Numbered from the stretch's first letter, positions 1 through 13,256 are shown. The stretch: 36,317 nt of DNA from Cellulomonas hominis (GCF_901521055.1 NZ_CABEGA010000043.1:1-36317), one strand, 5' to 3'. Notes: a model not told the origin generated them from the sequence alone. A program made the numbers and translations.

Positions 1-165
1 ACCTGGGTGACGTTCGGGGCCGGCTGGCTCGCGATCCTGGGCGTCCCGCCGTTCTCCGGCTTCTGGAGCAAGGACAAGATCATCGAGTCCGCGTTCGTCG
101 TGCCGGAGGCCGGCGGGGAGTGGCGGGGCCGGGGGGTCGGCGGGGGGCGGGGGGGCGGGGGCGGG
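1..165 (+). pseudogene. nuoL: NuoL (NADH-quinone oxidoreductase subunit L) internal fragment, corrupted at its 3' side
   Basis: Frame 1 is open from the first base and reads GWLAILGVPPFSGFWSKDKI followed by I-E-S-A-F. This is the hallmark transmembrane/loop segment of NuoL, the antiporter-like membrane subunit of complex I. There is no start or stop here. After about base 118 the translation becomes Gly/Arg only. The remaining codons still look like a NuoL continuation in which many bases have been replaced by G (W-R-G then R-G-V-G-G where the family has roughly W-V-F-G-G). From about 165 the run of G turns into a run of C. I infer a low-quality contig or read end rather than a natural gene remnant. 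NuoL is not a usual neighbour of eno, so its placement here is doubtful. The identity of the first 40 residues is secure. Confidence 0.8.
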
Positions 166-200
166 GGGGCCCCCCCCGCCCCCCCCCGCCCCCCGTCCTG
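118..200. other. G-run / C-run junction, probable false assembly join
   Basis: About 45 bases that are almost pure G with scattered C and T are followed directly by about 30 bases that are almost pure C. This is the pattern expected when two low-quality read ends, one decaying to G on the plus strand and one decaying to G on the minus strand, are merged through their homopolymers. Coding sense is lost on both sides at this point (nuoL on the left, the putative ftsB on the right). Confidence 0.65.
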
Positions 201-458
201 CGGGACGGCCAGGCGCCGGGCCTCCGGGCTGCCCGGCACCGCCGCCGCCCCCGGGGGGGGGCGGCCCACCGGTGCCCCGTGGCGGGCGGTGCGGGGGGCC
301 GGGGTCCGCGGTGCGGGCGACCGCGGCACGCTCGACGTGCGGGGGCCGCCCGGCGTGCGGGGCGGCGCGGGCTTGCGCGGGCTCGCGGGTGCGCGCGGGC
401 CGTCGTCCTCGGGCGCGGCGCCGGAGCGGGGCGCGGCGGGGCGACGGGCGGCGGGCAT
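190..458 (-). CDS. Putative FtsB/DivIC-type septum formation protein, N-terminal part only
   Basis: On the minus strand an ATG at 458 opens a frame beginning MPAARRPAAPRSGAAPEDDG. It continues about 85 residues, very rich in Pro, Ala and Arg, to S-P-E-A-R-R-L-A-V before the homopolymer junction destroys it. In actinobacteria (for example Mycobacterium tuberculosis Rv1023-Rv1024) the gene directly after eno is an FtsB/DivIC-like divisome protein. Micrococcales versions have a long disordered Pro/Arg-rich cytoplasmic N-terminus before one membrane helix and a coiled coil. Position, strand and composition fit, but the diagnostic membrane helix and coiled coil are not present, so the call rests on synteny. 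I see no good ribosome binding site before the ATG. The alternative is meaningless GC-rich sequence. Confidence 0.4.
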
Positions 459-577
459 GGCTCGATTGTGCCCCGCGGGAGGCGCCGGGCCCGGCAGGAG
501 GCCCGGCCGTGTCCGGCGCGGACACACGATCCGCACATGCCCGTGCCGGTCAGGGCCGCCACCCCCGGACGCGCCGA

Positions 578-607
578 AGGCCGGCGACCCCGCGGGGTCA
601 CCGGCCT
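578..607 (-). terminator. Hairpin terminator of eno
   Basis: A 13-bp stem (578-590 with 595-607) has a CGCG tetraloop (591-594). The single A/C mismatch on the plus strand becomes a G-U pair in the eno transcript. It starts 17 bases after the eno stop codon. There is no U tract, which is common for GC-rich actinobacterial terminators. Confidence 0.65.
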
Positions 608-623
608 CCGGTCGAGCCTGGGC

Positions 624-1952
<1,329 letters not shown>

Positions 1953-1972
<20 letters not shown>

Positions 1973-2016
1973 TGGGACCTTTGGCGAGCGGACGGTGAAC
2001 CCCGCGTGGACGCGGG
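1953..2016 (-). terminator. Hairpins downstream of pntB
   Basis: Two structures follow the pntB stop codon on the minus strand. The first is a 6-bp stem CCCGCG/CGCGGG with a 4-base loop (2001-2016), directly abutting the stop. The second is a 12-bp stem with one bulge (1953-1964 with 1983-1995) and an 18-base loop. Together they could terminate pntAB before eno. Neither has a U tract, so partial read-through into eno is possible. Confidence 0.45.
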
Positions 2017-3402
2017 TCAGAGGGCCTGCACGATGCGCTCGACCTGGTCCTTGGCGTCGCCGAACAGCATCGCCGTGTTCTCGCGGAAGAACAGCGGGTT
2101 CTGCACGCCGGCGTAGCCGGTGGCCATCGAGCGCTTGAACACGACGACCTGCTTCGCGTGCCACACCTCCAGGACCGGCATGCCCGCGATCGGCGAGCCC
2201 GGGTCCTCCAGCGCGGCGGGGTTCACGGTGTCGTTCGCGCCGATCACCAGCACCACGTCCGTGCTGGCCAGGTCGTCGTTGATCTCGTCCATCTCCAGGA
2301 CGATGTCGTACGGCACCCTGGCCTCGGCGAGCAGCACGTTCATGTGCCCGGGCAGCCGGCCCGCGACGGGGTGCACGCCGAACTTCACGTCCACGCCCGC
2401 GGCGCGCAGCCGCTGCACGAGGTCCGCGACCGGGTACTGCGCCTTGGCGACCGCCATGCCGTACCCGGGGGTGATGACGACACTGCCGGCGTTCTTCAGC
2501 ATCTCCGCGACCTCCGCGGCCTGCACCTCGCGGTGCTCGCCGAGGTCGGCGGCCGCCGTGCTCACGGTGCCGCCCTCCGCGCCGAACCCGCCGAGGATCA
2601 CGCTGACGAACGACCGGTTCATGGCCCGGCACATGATGTAGGACAGGATCGCACCGGAGGAGCCGACGAGGGCGCCGGTGACGATCAGCAGGTTGTTGCT
2701 CAGCATGAAGCCGGCAGCGGCCGCGGCCCACCCGGAGTACGAGTTGAGCATCGACACGACGACGGGCATGTCGCCGCCGCCGATGGCCGCGACCAGGTGC
2801 CAGCCCAGGGCGAGCGCCACGACGGTCATGAGGACCAGGGGCACGAGCGACGGGCTCGCGAGGAACCAGGCGAGCAGGCCGCCCGACACCACGAGGGCGC
2901 CGAGGTTCAGCCAGTTGCGGCCGGGCAGCGTCAGCGGCGCCGACCGCATCCGCGCGGACAGCTTGAGGTAGGCCACGATCGAGCCGGTGAACGTCACGGC
3001 GCCGATGAGCACGCCCAGGTAGACCTCGACCAGGTGCACCGCGTCCGCGTGCGTCTCGGTCAGGTAGGAGTTGAAGCCGACCAGCACGGCGGCGATGCCG
3101 ACGAACGAGTGCAGCATCGCGATCATCTCGGGCATCTGCGTCATCTCGACGCTGCGCGCCCGCCACGTGCCGACACCGACGCCGATGACCAGCACCAGCG
3201 CGATGAGCAGCAGGGTGACGAGCGGGTCCCGCTCGGACCGGTCGAGGCTGAGCACGACCGTCGCGGCCAGGGCCAGGCCCATGCCCACCATGCCGAGGGC
3301 GTTCCCGCGGCGCGCGGTCTCCTGCTGGGACAGCCCCGCGAGGCTCAGGACGAACAGGACGGCGGCGACGAGGTAGACGCCCTGCACTGCGGAGGTGAGC
3401 AT
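2017..3402 (-). CDS. pntB: NAD(P) transhydrogenase subunit beta (proton-translocating)
   Basis: This 461-residue integral membrane subunit forms, with PntA, the pump that couples hydride transfer between NADH and NADP+ to proton entry, supplying NADPH. The length matches the roughly 462 residues of two-subunit enzymes. The N-terminal half (about 1-270) carries multiple hydrophobic helices (domain II). The C-terminal part is the NADP(H)-binding domain III, with the dinucleotide fingerprint [22 protein letters not shown] and the terminal [17 protein letters not shown] region. The ATG at 3402 lies one base after the pntA stop, and its ribosome binding site GGAAGGAGGAGG is inside the end of pntA. 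The two genes are therefore one coupled operon. Confidence 0.97.
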   Translation of the reverse strand: MLTSAVQGVYLVAAVLFVLSLAGLSQQETARRGNALGMVGMGLALAATVVLSLDRSERDPLVTLLLIALVLVIGVGVGTWRARSVEMTQMPEMIAMLHSFVGIAAVLVGFNSYLTETHADAVHLVEVYLGVLIGAVTFTGSIVAYLKLSARMRSAPLTLPGRNWLNLGALVVSGGLLAWFLASPSLVPLVLMTVVALALGWHLVAAIGGGDMPVVVSMLNSYSGWAAAAAGFMLSNNLLIVTGALVGSSGAILSYIMCRAMNRSFVSVILGGFGAEGGTVSTAAADLGEHREVQAAEVAEMLKNAGSVVITPGYGMAVAKAQYPVADLVQRLRAAGVDVKFGVHPVAGRLPGHMNVLLAEARVPYDIVLEMDEINDDLASTDVVLVIGANDTVNPAALEDPGSPIAGMPVLEVWHAKQVVVFKRSMATGYAGVQNPLFFRENTAMLFGDAKDQVERIVQAL

Positions 3403-3403
3403 C

Positions 3404-4966
3404 TCAGGCCTCCTCCTTCCGGAACATCCCGATCATGCGGTAGGCCACGAGGAAGCCACCGAAGATGTTGATGGAGGCGACCGCGGCCGCCGCGAACGCC
3501 AGGGCGGAGACCACCCAGTCGTCGCTGCCGATCTGGAGCAGCGCGCCGACCAGGATGATCCCCGAGATCGCGTTGGTCTGGGCCATCAGCGGCGTGTGCA
3601 GCGAGTGGCTGACGTTCGAGATCACGTAGTAGCCGACGAACACCGCGAGCACGAAGACCGTGAAGTGCCCGAGGAACGCGGCCGGGGAGAACGTGATGGC
3701 CAGGGCCAGCAGCACGGCGCCGAGCGCGAGCCCGACCAGCTGCCGACGCCCCCGGCGCCGGGCGTCCTCGCGGGCGCGCCGCGCCTGCTCGGCGGGGTCG
3801 ACCGGCGCGACGGCCGGCGTGGCGTCCGCGGCGGGTGCGGCCGAGACCTGCACGGGCGGCGGCGGCCACAGCACCTCGCCGGCGCGCGTGACGGTCATGC
3901 CGCGCTGCACGACGTCGTCGAGGTCGAGGACGAGCGCACCGTCCTTGCCCGGCGTCAGCAGCTTGAGCAGGTTCACCACGTTGGTGCCGAACAGCTGCGA
4001 CGTGTGCCGCGCCATCCGGCTGGTCAGGTCGGTGTAGCCGAGGATCGTCACGCCGTTCGGGGTGACGACCTTCTCCCCCGGCACCGTGAGCTCGCAGTTG
4101 CCGCCGCCCGACGCGGCCAGGTCGACGACCACGCTGCCCGGGCGCATCGCGGCGACCATCTCGGCGCTGATGGTGCGGGGCGCGGTGCCGCGGACCAGCG
4201 CGGTGGTGATGACGATGTCGGCCTTGGCGGTCTCCGCGGCGTACATCTGCGCGGTGAGCCGCTCCTGCTCGGCGGTGAGCGCGCTGGCGTAGCCGTCCGC
4301 GCTGACCTGCTGCTGCGCGGCCTGCGCCTGCACGAACGACGCGCCCATCGACTCGATCTGCTCGCCGACCTCCGGGCGGACGTCGTACGCGCGGACCTGG
4401 GCGCCGAGGCTCCCGGCCGCGCCGATCGCCGCGAGACCCGCGACGCCCGCGCCGATGACGAAGACCGTGGCGGGCGGGGTCTTGCCGGCGGCCGTGACCT
4501 GACCGGTGAACATGCCGCCGAACTCCTCGGCGGCCTCGATGACCGCGCGGTAGCCGGCGACGTTGGACATCGTGCTCAGCACGTCGAGGGCCTGCGCGCG
4601 GGAGATGCGCGGGACGGCGTCGAGCGCGAGCGCGGACACCCCCCGGGCGGCCAGCGCCTCGACGAGCTCGGGGTGGGCGGCGGGCGCGAGCATCGAGATC
4701 ACGGTGGCGCCGGGCGTCAGCGCGGCGACCTCGCCGTCGGACGGCGCGTTCACCGCCGTGACGACGTCGCTGGCCCAGACCTCGGCGGCGTCCGCGAGCG
4801 CCGCACCGGCGTCGGTGTAGGCCGCGTCCGGGAAGCTCGCCGCCGCTCCGGCGCCGCGCTCCACGACGACCTCGTAGCCCAGCTTCGCGAGCTGCGCGAC
4901 CGTCGCCGGTGTCGCGGCGACCAGGCGCTCGCCCGGCCGGCTCTCCTTCGGGACGCCGATCCTCAT
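3404..4966 (-). CDS. pntA: NAD(P) transhydrogenase subunit alpha (proton-translocating)
   Basis: This 520-residue subunit combines the NAD(H)-binding domain I (alanine-dehydrogenase-like, starting [17 protein letters not shown], Rossmann fingerprint [21 protein letters not shown]) with a C-terminal membrane part of about four helices (roughly residues 400-515, ending IGMFRKEEA). The domain order and length match E. coli-type PntA. I place the start at the ATG at 4966 because AGGAGGAGGG precedes it and MRIGVPKE is the conserved N-terminus. A longer in-frame start at 5014 adds 16 unconserved residues. The upstream gap contains the mazG terminator, so pntAB must have its own promoter there, but I see no convincing one. 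Confidence 0.97.
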   Translation of the reverse strand: MRIGVPKESRPGERLVAATPATVAQLAKLGYEVVVERGAGAAASFPDAAYTDAGAALADAAEVWASDVVTAVNAPSDGEVAALTPGATVISMLAPAAHPELVEALAARGVSALALDAVPRISRAQALDVLSTMSNVAGYRAVIEAAEEFGGMFTGQVTAAGKTPPATVFVIGAGVAGLAAIGAAGSLGAQVRAYDVRPEVGEQIESMGASFVQAQAAQQQVSADGYASALTAEQERLTAQMYAAETAKADIVITTALVRGTAPRTISAEMVAAMRPGSVVVDLAASGGGNCELTVPGEKVVTPNGVTILGYTDLTSRMARHTSQLFGTNVVNLLKLLTPGKDGALVLDLDDVVQRGMTVTRAGEVLWPPPPVQVSAAPAADATPAVAPVDPAEQARRAREDARRRGRRQLVGLALGAVLLALAITFSPAAFLGHFTVFVLAVFVGYYVISNVSHSLHTPLMAQTNAISGIILVGALLQIGSDDWVVSALAFAAAAVASINIFGGFLVAYRMIGMFRKEEA

Positions 4967-5050
4967 CGACCCTCCTCCTCTCGGTGCGCGCGCCAGGCCC
5001 GCAGGTGCGCGCACGACGGGCCGTGCGGGGGCGCGACCGCGACCATCCTG

Positions 5051-5090
5051 CCCGGGTCCGGCGGTCCGTGTGCGGGACCTCCGGCCCGGG
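5051..5090 (-). terminator. Terminator of the mfd-lipoprotein-mazG unit
   Basis: The outer arms CCCGGGTCCGG (5051-5061) and CCGGCCCGGG (5081-5090) pair over 10 bp with one bulged T. Inside, GGTCC (5063-5067) pairs with GGACC (5075-5079). It lies about 40 bases after the mazG stop and separates mazG from pntA. Confidence 0.6.
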
Positions 5091-5128
5091 ACGGGTGCAC
5101 GAGCAGCCCCCGGGGTCGGCGGTGCAGG

Positions 5129-5788
5129 TCAGGCGCCCGCGGCGCGCTCCCCCGCCCGCAGCCGGTCCTCCCACGCCGCGGTGGCGCGACGCAGCTCGCC
5201 CTCGGCGTCCAGGCCCGCGCGCTGGGCGTCGAGCACCAGCGCCAGCAGCCGGTCGCCCAAGCCGCCGGTCGGCTCCGGCTCCCGGGGCTCCAGCCCCGCG
5301 CGCGCCGCCCGCGACGCCACCTTCTGCGCCCGGGCGAGCGCCCCCATCGCCAGCGGCACGCCGTCGAGCACCGACTCGCGCTGCTTCTCCTCGCGCTTGA
5401 TCCGGTCCCACTGCCGGTTCACGCCGTCCGCGTCCGCGACCTCGGCGTCCCCGAACACGTGCGGGTGCCGGCGGACCAGCTTCTCCACCAGCCCGTCCGC
5501 GACGTCGTCGATGCCGAACGGCTGCTCCGGGTCCTCCTGGGCGATCCGCGCGTGGAACACCACCTGCAGCAGCAGGTCGCCGAGCTCCTCGCGCAGGTGC
5601 TCGCGGTCGCCGCGCTCGACGGCGTCCGCGACCTCGTACGCCTCCTCCAGCACGTACGGGACGAGGGACGCGTGCGTCTGCTCCGCGTCCCACGGGCAGC
5701 CACCGGGCGAGCGGAGGCGGTCCATGACGGCGACGAGGCGGCGCAGGGCGTCGGCGTCGCCCGCGCCGGCCGCCCGGGCGTCCGTCAC
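5129..5788 (-). CDS. mazG: MazG-family nucleoside triphosphate pyrophosphohydrolase
   Basis: This 219-residue cytosolic enzyme hydrolyses (d)NTPs to monophosphates and pyrophosphate, cleaning the nucleotide pool. The MazG fold is visible as SPGGCPWDAEQTHASL, then the Mg2+-binding helix pair LEEAYEVADAVERGD and LREELGDLLLQVVFHARIA (EExxE and ExxD motifs), then NRQWDRIKREEK. It has one MazG domain plus a C-terminal helical tail, as in mycobacterial MazG rather than the two-domain E. coli form. The start is GTG at 5788, 22 bases after the lipoprotein stop. The gene order mfd, lipoprotein, mazG matches many actinobacteria. Confidence 0.93.
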   Translation of the reverse strand: MTDARAAGAGDADALRRLVAVMDRLRSPGGCPWDAEQTHASLVPYVLEEAYEVADAVERGDREHLREELGDLLLQVVFHARIAQEDPEQPFGIDDVADGLVEKLVRRHPHVFGDAEVADADGVNRQWDRIKREEKQRESVLDGVPLAMGALARAQKVASRAARAGLEPREPEPTGGLGDRLLALVLDAQRAGLDAEGELRRATAAWEDRLRAGERAAGA

Positions 5789-5810
5789 GCGGCGGTCCGG
5801 GAGGTCCGGG

Positions 5811-6368
5811 TCACGGGGCGGGGACGGCGGCGGCGTCGTCGGCCGCGGGGACCAGCCACGCGTACGTCGTCGTGCCGATCGTCCCGTTCTCCCCCGCGGT
5901 GCCGTACCGGGGGCTGACCGTGAAGTCGAGCGCGCCGAGGTCCGCCTGGAGGTCGGTCAGCGCCTGCTCGGCGTCGTCGGAGTCCTGGAGCCCCTGGATC
6001 TCCATCACGTACCGCATCACGGTGACCGACGCGTCCGAGAACTCGCGGCCCGCCTGCCCGCCGGCGGCGACCACCTGGGCGTCGAGGGTCTCCTCGGCCT
6101 GCTCGGTCGACACCCCGACACCGGCGTCCTCGGCGTGCCGCGCGATGACCGGCTCCTGGACCAGCACGCCGACGATCGCGGACTGGGTGACGCCCTGCAG
6201 GACGTCCGCGAGCTCGCGCGTGGCGGTGTCCACGTCCGAGGCGCGGACCACCCGGTCCCCCACGACCGCGGCAGCGCCGGGCTGCCCGCCGCCGCACGCC
6301 GCCAGCGTCGCCGCCAGCGCCACGGCGCCGATCGTCGTCAGCACCCGTCGGTCCGTCTTCCGCGTCAC
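5811..6368 (-). CDS. SurA-N-like lipoprotein
   Basis: A 185-residue exported lipoprotein. From the GTG at 6368 it begins VTRKTDRRVLTTIGAVAL and has a lipobox L-A-A-C with the lipidated cysteine at residue 25. The rest resembles the N-terminal helical chaperone domain of SurA/PrsA-type foldases (VVGDRVVRASDVDTATRELA). I see no parvulin peptidyl-prolyl isomerase domain, so any role would be chaperone-like, on the outer face of the membrane. I chose the GTG at 6368 because AGGTGAG lies 6 bases upstream and the signal peptide then has normal length. A longer frame opens at 6401 without a ribosome binding site. It sits between mfd and mazG, where mycobacteria carry lpqU nearby, but it is not obviously LpqU. 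Confidence 0.82.
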   Translation of the reverse strand: MTRKTDRRVLTTIGAVALAATLAACGGGQPGAAAVVGDRVVRASDVDTATRELADVLQGVTQSAIVGVLVQEPVIARHAEDAGVGVSTEQAEETLDAQVVAAGGQAGREFSDASVTVMRYVMEIQGLQDSDDAEQALTDLQADLGALDFTVSPRYGTAGENGTIGTTTYAWLVPAADDAAAVPAP

Positions 6369-6431
6369 CGCACGCTCACCTGGCCTTCTCCTGGTCCGCA
6401 CCCTCGCCCGACGTCGACATCGTAGGGGTGC

Positions 6432-10091
<3,660 letters not shown>

Positions 10092-10126
10092 GGGTTCCTT
10101 CCGCCACGGGGGCGCACAGCACGGCG

Positions 10127-10151
10127 ACCCCGGATCCGTCGGATCCGGGGT
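10127..10151 (-). promoter_or_regulatory. Perfect inverted repeat in the mfd leader
   Basis: An 11-bp perfect inverted repeat (10127-10137 with 10141-10151) has a 3-base loop, 36-60 bp upstream of the mfd ATG. It lies just downstream of the likely -10, so it would form a hairpin at the very 5' end of the mfd mRNA or serve as a repressor site. Confidence 0.5.
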
Positions 10152-10160
10152 GGGAGCACC

Positions 10161-10189
10161 ACTGTACGAGCGACCACCGACACACTCAC
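10161..10189 (-). promoter_or_regulatory. Probable mfd promoter
   Basis: On the minus strand TACAGT (10161-10166) is a good TANNNT -10 element. GTGAGT (10184-10189) is a weak -35 at 17-bp spacing. The predicted start is about 60 bp before the mfd ATG, at the edge of the inverted repeat. Confidence 0.4.
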
Positions 10190-10208
10190 CCGCACGGCCG
10201 CGCCCTTC

Positions 10209-10243
10209 TTGACAGGTTCTGCACCGTTTGTCCTAATTTGCCC
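10209..10243 (+). promoter_or_regulatory. Promoter of the acyltransferase gene with embedded phased repeat (site 1)
   Basis: A perfect -35 TTGACA (10209-10214), a 17-bp spacer and CCTAAT (10232-10237) form a strong housekeeping-type promoter. The words TTTGTCC (10227-10233) and TTTGCCC (10237-10243), 10 bp apart, overlap the -10. They match the repeat found at the other island promoters. A factor bound here would occlude RNA polymerase, suggesting repression. Confidence 0.55.
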
Positions 10244-10330
10244 AGATGGTTCGCCCCCGGGGACTCCCCGCGGCGCGGCCGTGACCAGGAGCGGCCGCCC
10301 GGCCGCTGCCGATCACCCCCGGGGGGCGAC

Positions 10331-11923
10331 GTGACCGACACCGCGCACCGCGCCGCGTCGTCGCCCGCGTCCTCCCTGCCGCCGGTGCCCTCGGGCCCCC
10401 AGCTGCCCGTCCTGTGGAGCCTCAACGGCCTGCGGGCCGCGGGCGCCGTGCTCGTGATGCTCTACCACGTGAACTCCTGGAACCTGCAGGTGATCCGGGG
10501 GTCCAGCGCCGGCTACACCGGGGTCGGGCTGTTCTTCGTGCTGTCCGGGTTCGTGCTCACCTGGACGGCGCGGCCCGGCACGACGATCGGCACGTTCTAC
10601 GCCCGCCGGCTCGCGCGCATCTACCCGAACCACCTCGTCGCGTTCCTGCTCGGCGTCGCCGTGACCGTGCTCGTCGCCGGGACCGCCCTCGACGTGCCGA
10701 CCGTCCTGGCCGGGATCTTCCTCGTCCAGGCGTGGTCGCCGGACGGCGAGGTGGTGTTCGCGGTGAACGGCGTCGCGTGGTCGCTGTCGTGCGAGATCGC
10801 GTTCTACCTGGTGTTCCCGCTGCTGCTCTGGGGCCTGCGCCGGATGCGCGCGGGCACCCGCGCTGTCGCGGCCGGCGTCGCGCTGGCCGTCCCGCCGGTC
10901 ATCGGCCTGCTCTGGCCCGGCACCATCGCGCTCCTGTTCCACCTGCCGCCGAGCCGGCTGCCGGAGTTCGTGCTCGGCATGGTGACCGCGATGGCCGTGC
11001 AGGAGGGGTGGCGGCCCCGGCTGCCCGCCCCGGTGCTGCTCGGCGCGCTCGCGGTCGGCATCCTCGGCGCCGCCCGGTTCGAGGTGCACCCGACGGTGCT
11101 GACCGCCGTGCTCGCCGCCGTGTTCGCGCCGCTGGCCGCCCGGTGCGCGTGGGGCGACATCTCCGGCAGGAACCGGTGGGCGCGGCACCCGGTCGTGATG
11201 CTCGGCGGGGCGCTGTCGTTCTCCTTCTACCTGCTGCACGAGCTCGTCATCAAGGTGCTCGTGGCGACCCCCGTGCGGGGACCCGTGACGATCCCGGTGG
11301 TGCTGGTCGTGAGCGCCGGGCTCGCGTTCCTGCTCTGGCGGGGCGTCGAGATCCCCGTCCGCGCCGGCATCATCGCCGCGCTCCCCGGGACCGCTCCCCC
11401 GCGGGCGACGATCCGGCACCGGCCCGCCACCGGCAGGCCCCGGCACGGCCGGCCGCGGGCGGTCGCGTGGTCCTTCCCGGTGCCGACCCTGCCGGTCCCG
11501 CAGCTGCCCGAGCCGCCCCGCCCGGCCGCTGTGCCCACCGCCGGCCCTGCTGCCGCTGCCGCTGCTGATCCTGCCGCTCCGGCCGCTCCCGCTGTCGACG
11601 GTGGAACGTCTCAGCGGACACGCCGTCGGCGTGTCGGTCCAGACGTCCCACCCGGGGCGGTTACCGCGCCCGGGGGGACGGTGGCGCTGCCGCCCGGACG
11701 GCAGCTCACCGGTGCCGCTCCCGCCGGGGCGCCGATGGCCGCGTCCGCCGCGATGGGGATGGTCGCCGCCGTCGCGGTGCTCGGCTCCGGGGCGCACGTC
11801 GGCACCTCACCGACGCACCCGTCCTCCTGGCAGCCCGTCCCCGCGCCGGCGCCCCGGCCCCGCGCCGCCGCCGAGCCGCCGACGTCCTGGCGCCCACCTG
11901 CCCCGCCGTCCCGCCGCGCCTGA
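10331..11923 (+). CDS. OafA/YrhL-type membrane acyltransferase with long Pro/Ala-rich tail
   Basis: A 530-residue polytopic membrane protein of the acyltransferase-3 family, which transfers acetyl or other acyl groups to surface sugars. Visible family marks are the R-x10-H motif (R35 and H46 in LRAAGAVLVMLYH), GYTGVGLFFVLSGFVLTW (about 60-78), YARRLARIYP, and about ten hydrophobic helices to residue about 360. The GTG at 10331 is chosen because it leads directly into the family sequence. A longer frame to 10238 overlaps the promoter, and the ribosome binding site is only a run of G. The last 170 residues are Pro/Ala/Arg-rich with one possible hydrophobic stretch, use more GCT and CCT codons than the neighbours, and match no domain I recognise. 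First gene of the glycan island. Confidence 0.9.
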   Translation: MTDTAHRAASSPASSLPPVPSGPQLPVLWSLNGLRAAGAVLVMLYHVNSWNLQVIRGSSAGYTGVGLFFVLSGFVLTWTARPGTTIGTFYARRLARIYPNHLVAFLLGVAVTVLVAGTALDVPTVLAGIFLVQAWSPDGEVVFAVNGVAWSLSCEIAFYLVFPLLLWGLRRMRAGTRAVAAGVALAVPPVIGLLWPGTIALLFHLPPSRLPEFVLGMVTAMAVQEGWRPRLPAPVLLGALAVGILGAARFEVHPTVLTAVLAAVFAPLAARCAWGDISGRNRWARHPVVMLGGALSFSFYLLHELVIKVLVATPVRGPVTIPVVLVVSAGLAFLLWRGVEIPVRAGIIAALPGTAPPRATIRHRPATGRPRHGRPRAVAWSFPVPTLPVPQLPEPPRPAAVPTAGPAAAAAADPAAPAAPAVDGGTSQRTRRRRVGPDVPPGAVTAPGGTVALPPGRQLTGAAPAGAPMAASAAMGMVAAVAVLGSGAHVGTSPTHPSSWQPVPAPAPRPRAAAEPPTSWRPPAPPSRRA

Positions 11924-12056
11924 CCGCAGACCGCCTCTGACCCCCACCGCGGCGACCTCCACCGCGGCGCCGAGCGGGCAGACGATGCTGCCTCAGCGGC
12001 ATGGGAGGGGACGTCTACTGCCCTCTCGACGACTGAGCTAGCAGGCGGAGCCGGGG
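11924..12056. other. Convergent intergenic region with tRNA-like 5' remnant
   Basis: The gap between the convergent acyltransferase and glycosyltransferase genes contains a 10-bp direct repeat (CACCGCGGCG twice, from about 11946). On the minus strand at about 12010-12047 the text CTAGCTCAGTCGTCGAGAG resembles the D arm of a tRNA. No T arm (GGTTCGA) and no paired acceptor follow, so it is not a working tRNA. The only hairpins are short (for example GAGGG/CCCTC near 12004-12025). Confidence 0.35.
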
Positions 12057-13256
12057 TCAGGAGGCGGTGCCGTGGAGGGCGTCCGCGGTGGGGGTCGCGG
12101 CGCGGGCCTCGCCGCCGCGCGAGCGGCCCGCGGACCAGAACTGGTAGACCGACCCGCGGTGGTCCTCGTCCGCGCGGACCGGCGTCCCGTCCGCCACGGC
12201 CGCGAGGCCCTCGGGCAGCGCGGTGGGCGGCACCGAGTCGCGGGGCACCAGCGCCACCGGGACGGCGGCGCGCGGCGCACCCGCTCCGCCCGCGACGTCC
12301 CCGGCCGCCGACTGCGGGCGCTGCCGGTAGGGCGCACCGACCAGGCGCAGCATCTCCCGGTGGTAGCCGACGGCCGCGTGCGCCCGCAGCCGCTCCCCGG
12401 CCCGTCCGCGGCCGTGCCCGAGCGCCGCGAGCCGCAGCCACCGACCGGCGAGCCGGACCAGGACCGACGGGCGGGCGGGTCGGACGTCTCGCAGGTGCCG
12501 GTCGACGTAGGCGGCGGCGCGGCCGTGCGCCCGGGCGCGGGCGATCAGCTCGCGGCGGGAGAGCGCGCGGGGGCCGAGGTGCCGCTCGACCGGGACGCCC
12601 GCGACCGGCTGCTCGCGGAACCCGGCCCCGACGACGTCCCGGCGGAACACGACGTCACCGCCGTACGGGCGCGCGCGGGTGCCCAGGTCCTCGTCGAAGC
12701 CGACGGACTCGAGCACGGCCCGGCTGGCGCCCATGCTGACCCCGCTGAACGGCCCGCCTGCCACGGGCGGGTCGGGCACCACGTCCAGGTAGGCGGCCGC
12801 CAGGTCGGGTGAGAGCCAGGAACGGTCGAGCCGGTCCGCGAGCCGCACCGCACCGCCGACCAGGTCCGCGTGCCCCGCGCGCAGCGGCGCGGTCGTCGCG
12901 AGGACCCAGTCCGCGGGGACCCGCACCTCGGCGTCGGTGAACAGCAGGTACCGGCCGCGGGCCGCGGCCACCCCGACGTTCCGGGCGCGACCCTCGCCGA
13001 CGCCGGGCGCCGCCACGACACGGACGCGCGGGTCCGCCGGCGGCGACGCGGCCGACAGCCGCGCGACGTCCCGGGCCACCAGCAGCACCTCGCCGTGCAG
13101 CCGCTGCCCGCGCAGCCGGACGGTGCCGCGGCGCCCGCGGCCGGCGGCGTGGTCGAGCGCCACCAGCAGGCTGCGGACCGAGGCCGCGAGCTCGTGCTCG
13201 TCACCGGACACGACGACGACCACCGAGACGTCCGCGCGTGCGGCGGGGTCGGCCAC
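12057..13256 (-). CDS. Family 2 glycosyltransferase
   Basis: A 399-residue GT-A fold glycosyltransferase, cytosolic or membrane-associated, transferring a sugar in the surface glycan. It starts with the GT2 strand ADVSVVVVVSGDEHELAASV and has VVAAPGVGEGRARNVGVAAA (sugar-nucleotide region) and the metal-binding segment LLFTDAEVRVP, where the usual DxD is D-A-E. The acceptor-side segment is FSGVSMGASRAVLESVGFDE. The C-terminal third (from about 270) is Arg/Ala-rich and variable. I place the start at the GTG at 13256 because GGAGGTGAG lies just upstream. An in-frame ATG at 13316 adds 20 residues but has no usable ribosome binding site. It is transcribed alone, after the terminator of the next gene. 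Acceptor and donor unknown. Confidence 0.8.
   Translation of the reverse strand: MADPAARADVSVVVVVSGDEHELAASVRSLLVALDHAAGRGRRGTVRLRGQRLHGEVLLVARDVARLSAASPPADPRVRVVAAPGVGEGRARNVGVAAARGRYLLFTDAEVRVPADWVLATTAPLRAGHADLVGGAVRLADRLDRSWLSPDLAAAYLDVVPDPPVAGGPFSGVSMGASRAVLESVGFDEDLGTRARPYGGDVVFRRDVVGAGFREQPVAGVPVERHLGPRALSRRELIARARAHGRAAAYVDRHLRDVRPARPSVLVRLAGRWLRLAALGHGRGRAGERLRAHAAVGYHREMLRLVGAPYRQRPQSAAGDVAGGAGAPRAAVPVALVPRDSVPPTALPEGLAAVADGTPVRADEDHRGSVYQFWSAGRSRGGEARAATPTADALHGTAS

Noticed and set aside
118..200. A G-quadruplex or regulatory homopolymer
   Set aside because: Loss of coding sense on both sides and the exact G-to-C switch fit a read-end artefact better than biology.
12010..12052. 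A functional tRNA gene
   Set aside because: Only a D-arm-like stretch is present; no anticodon stem, T arm or acceptor pairing can be drawn.
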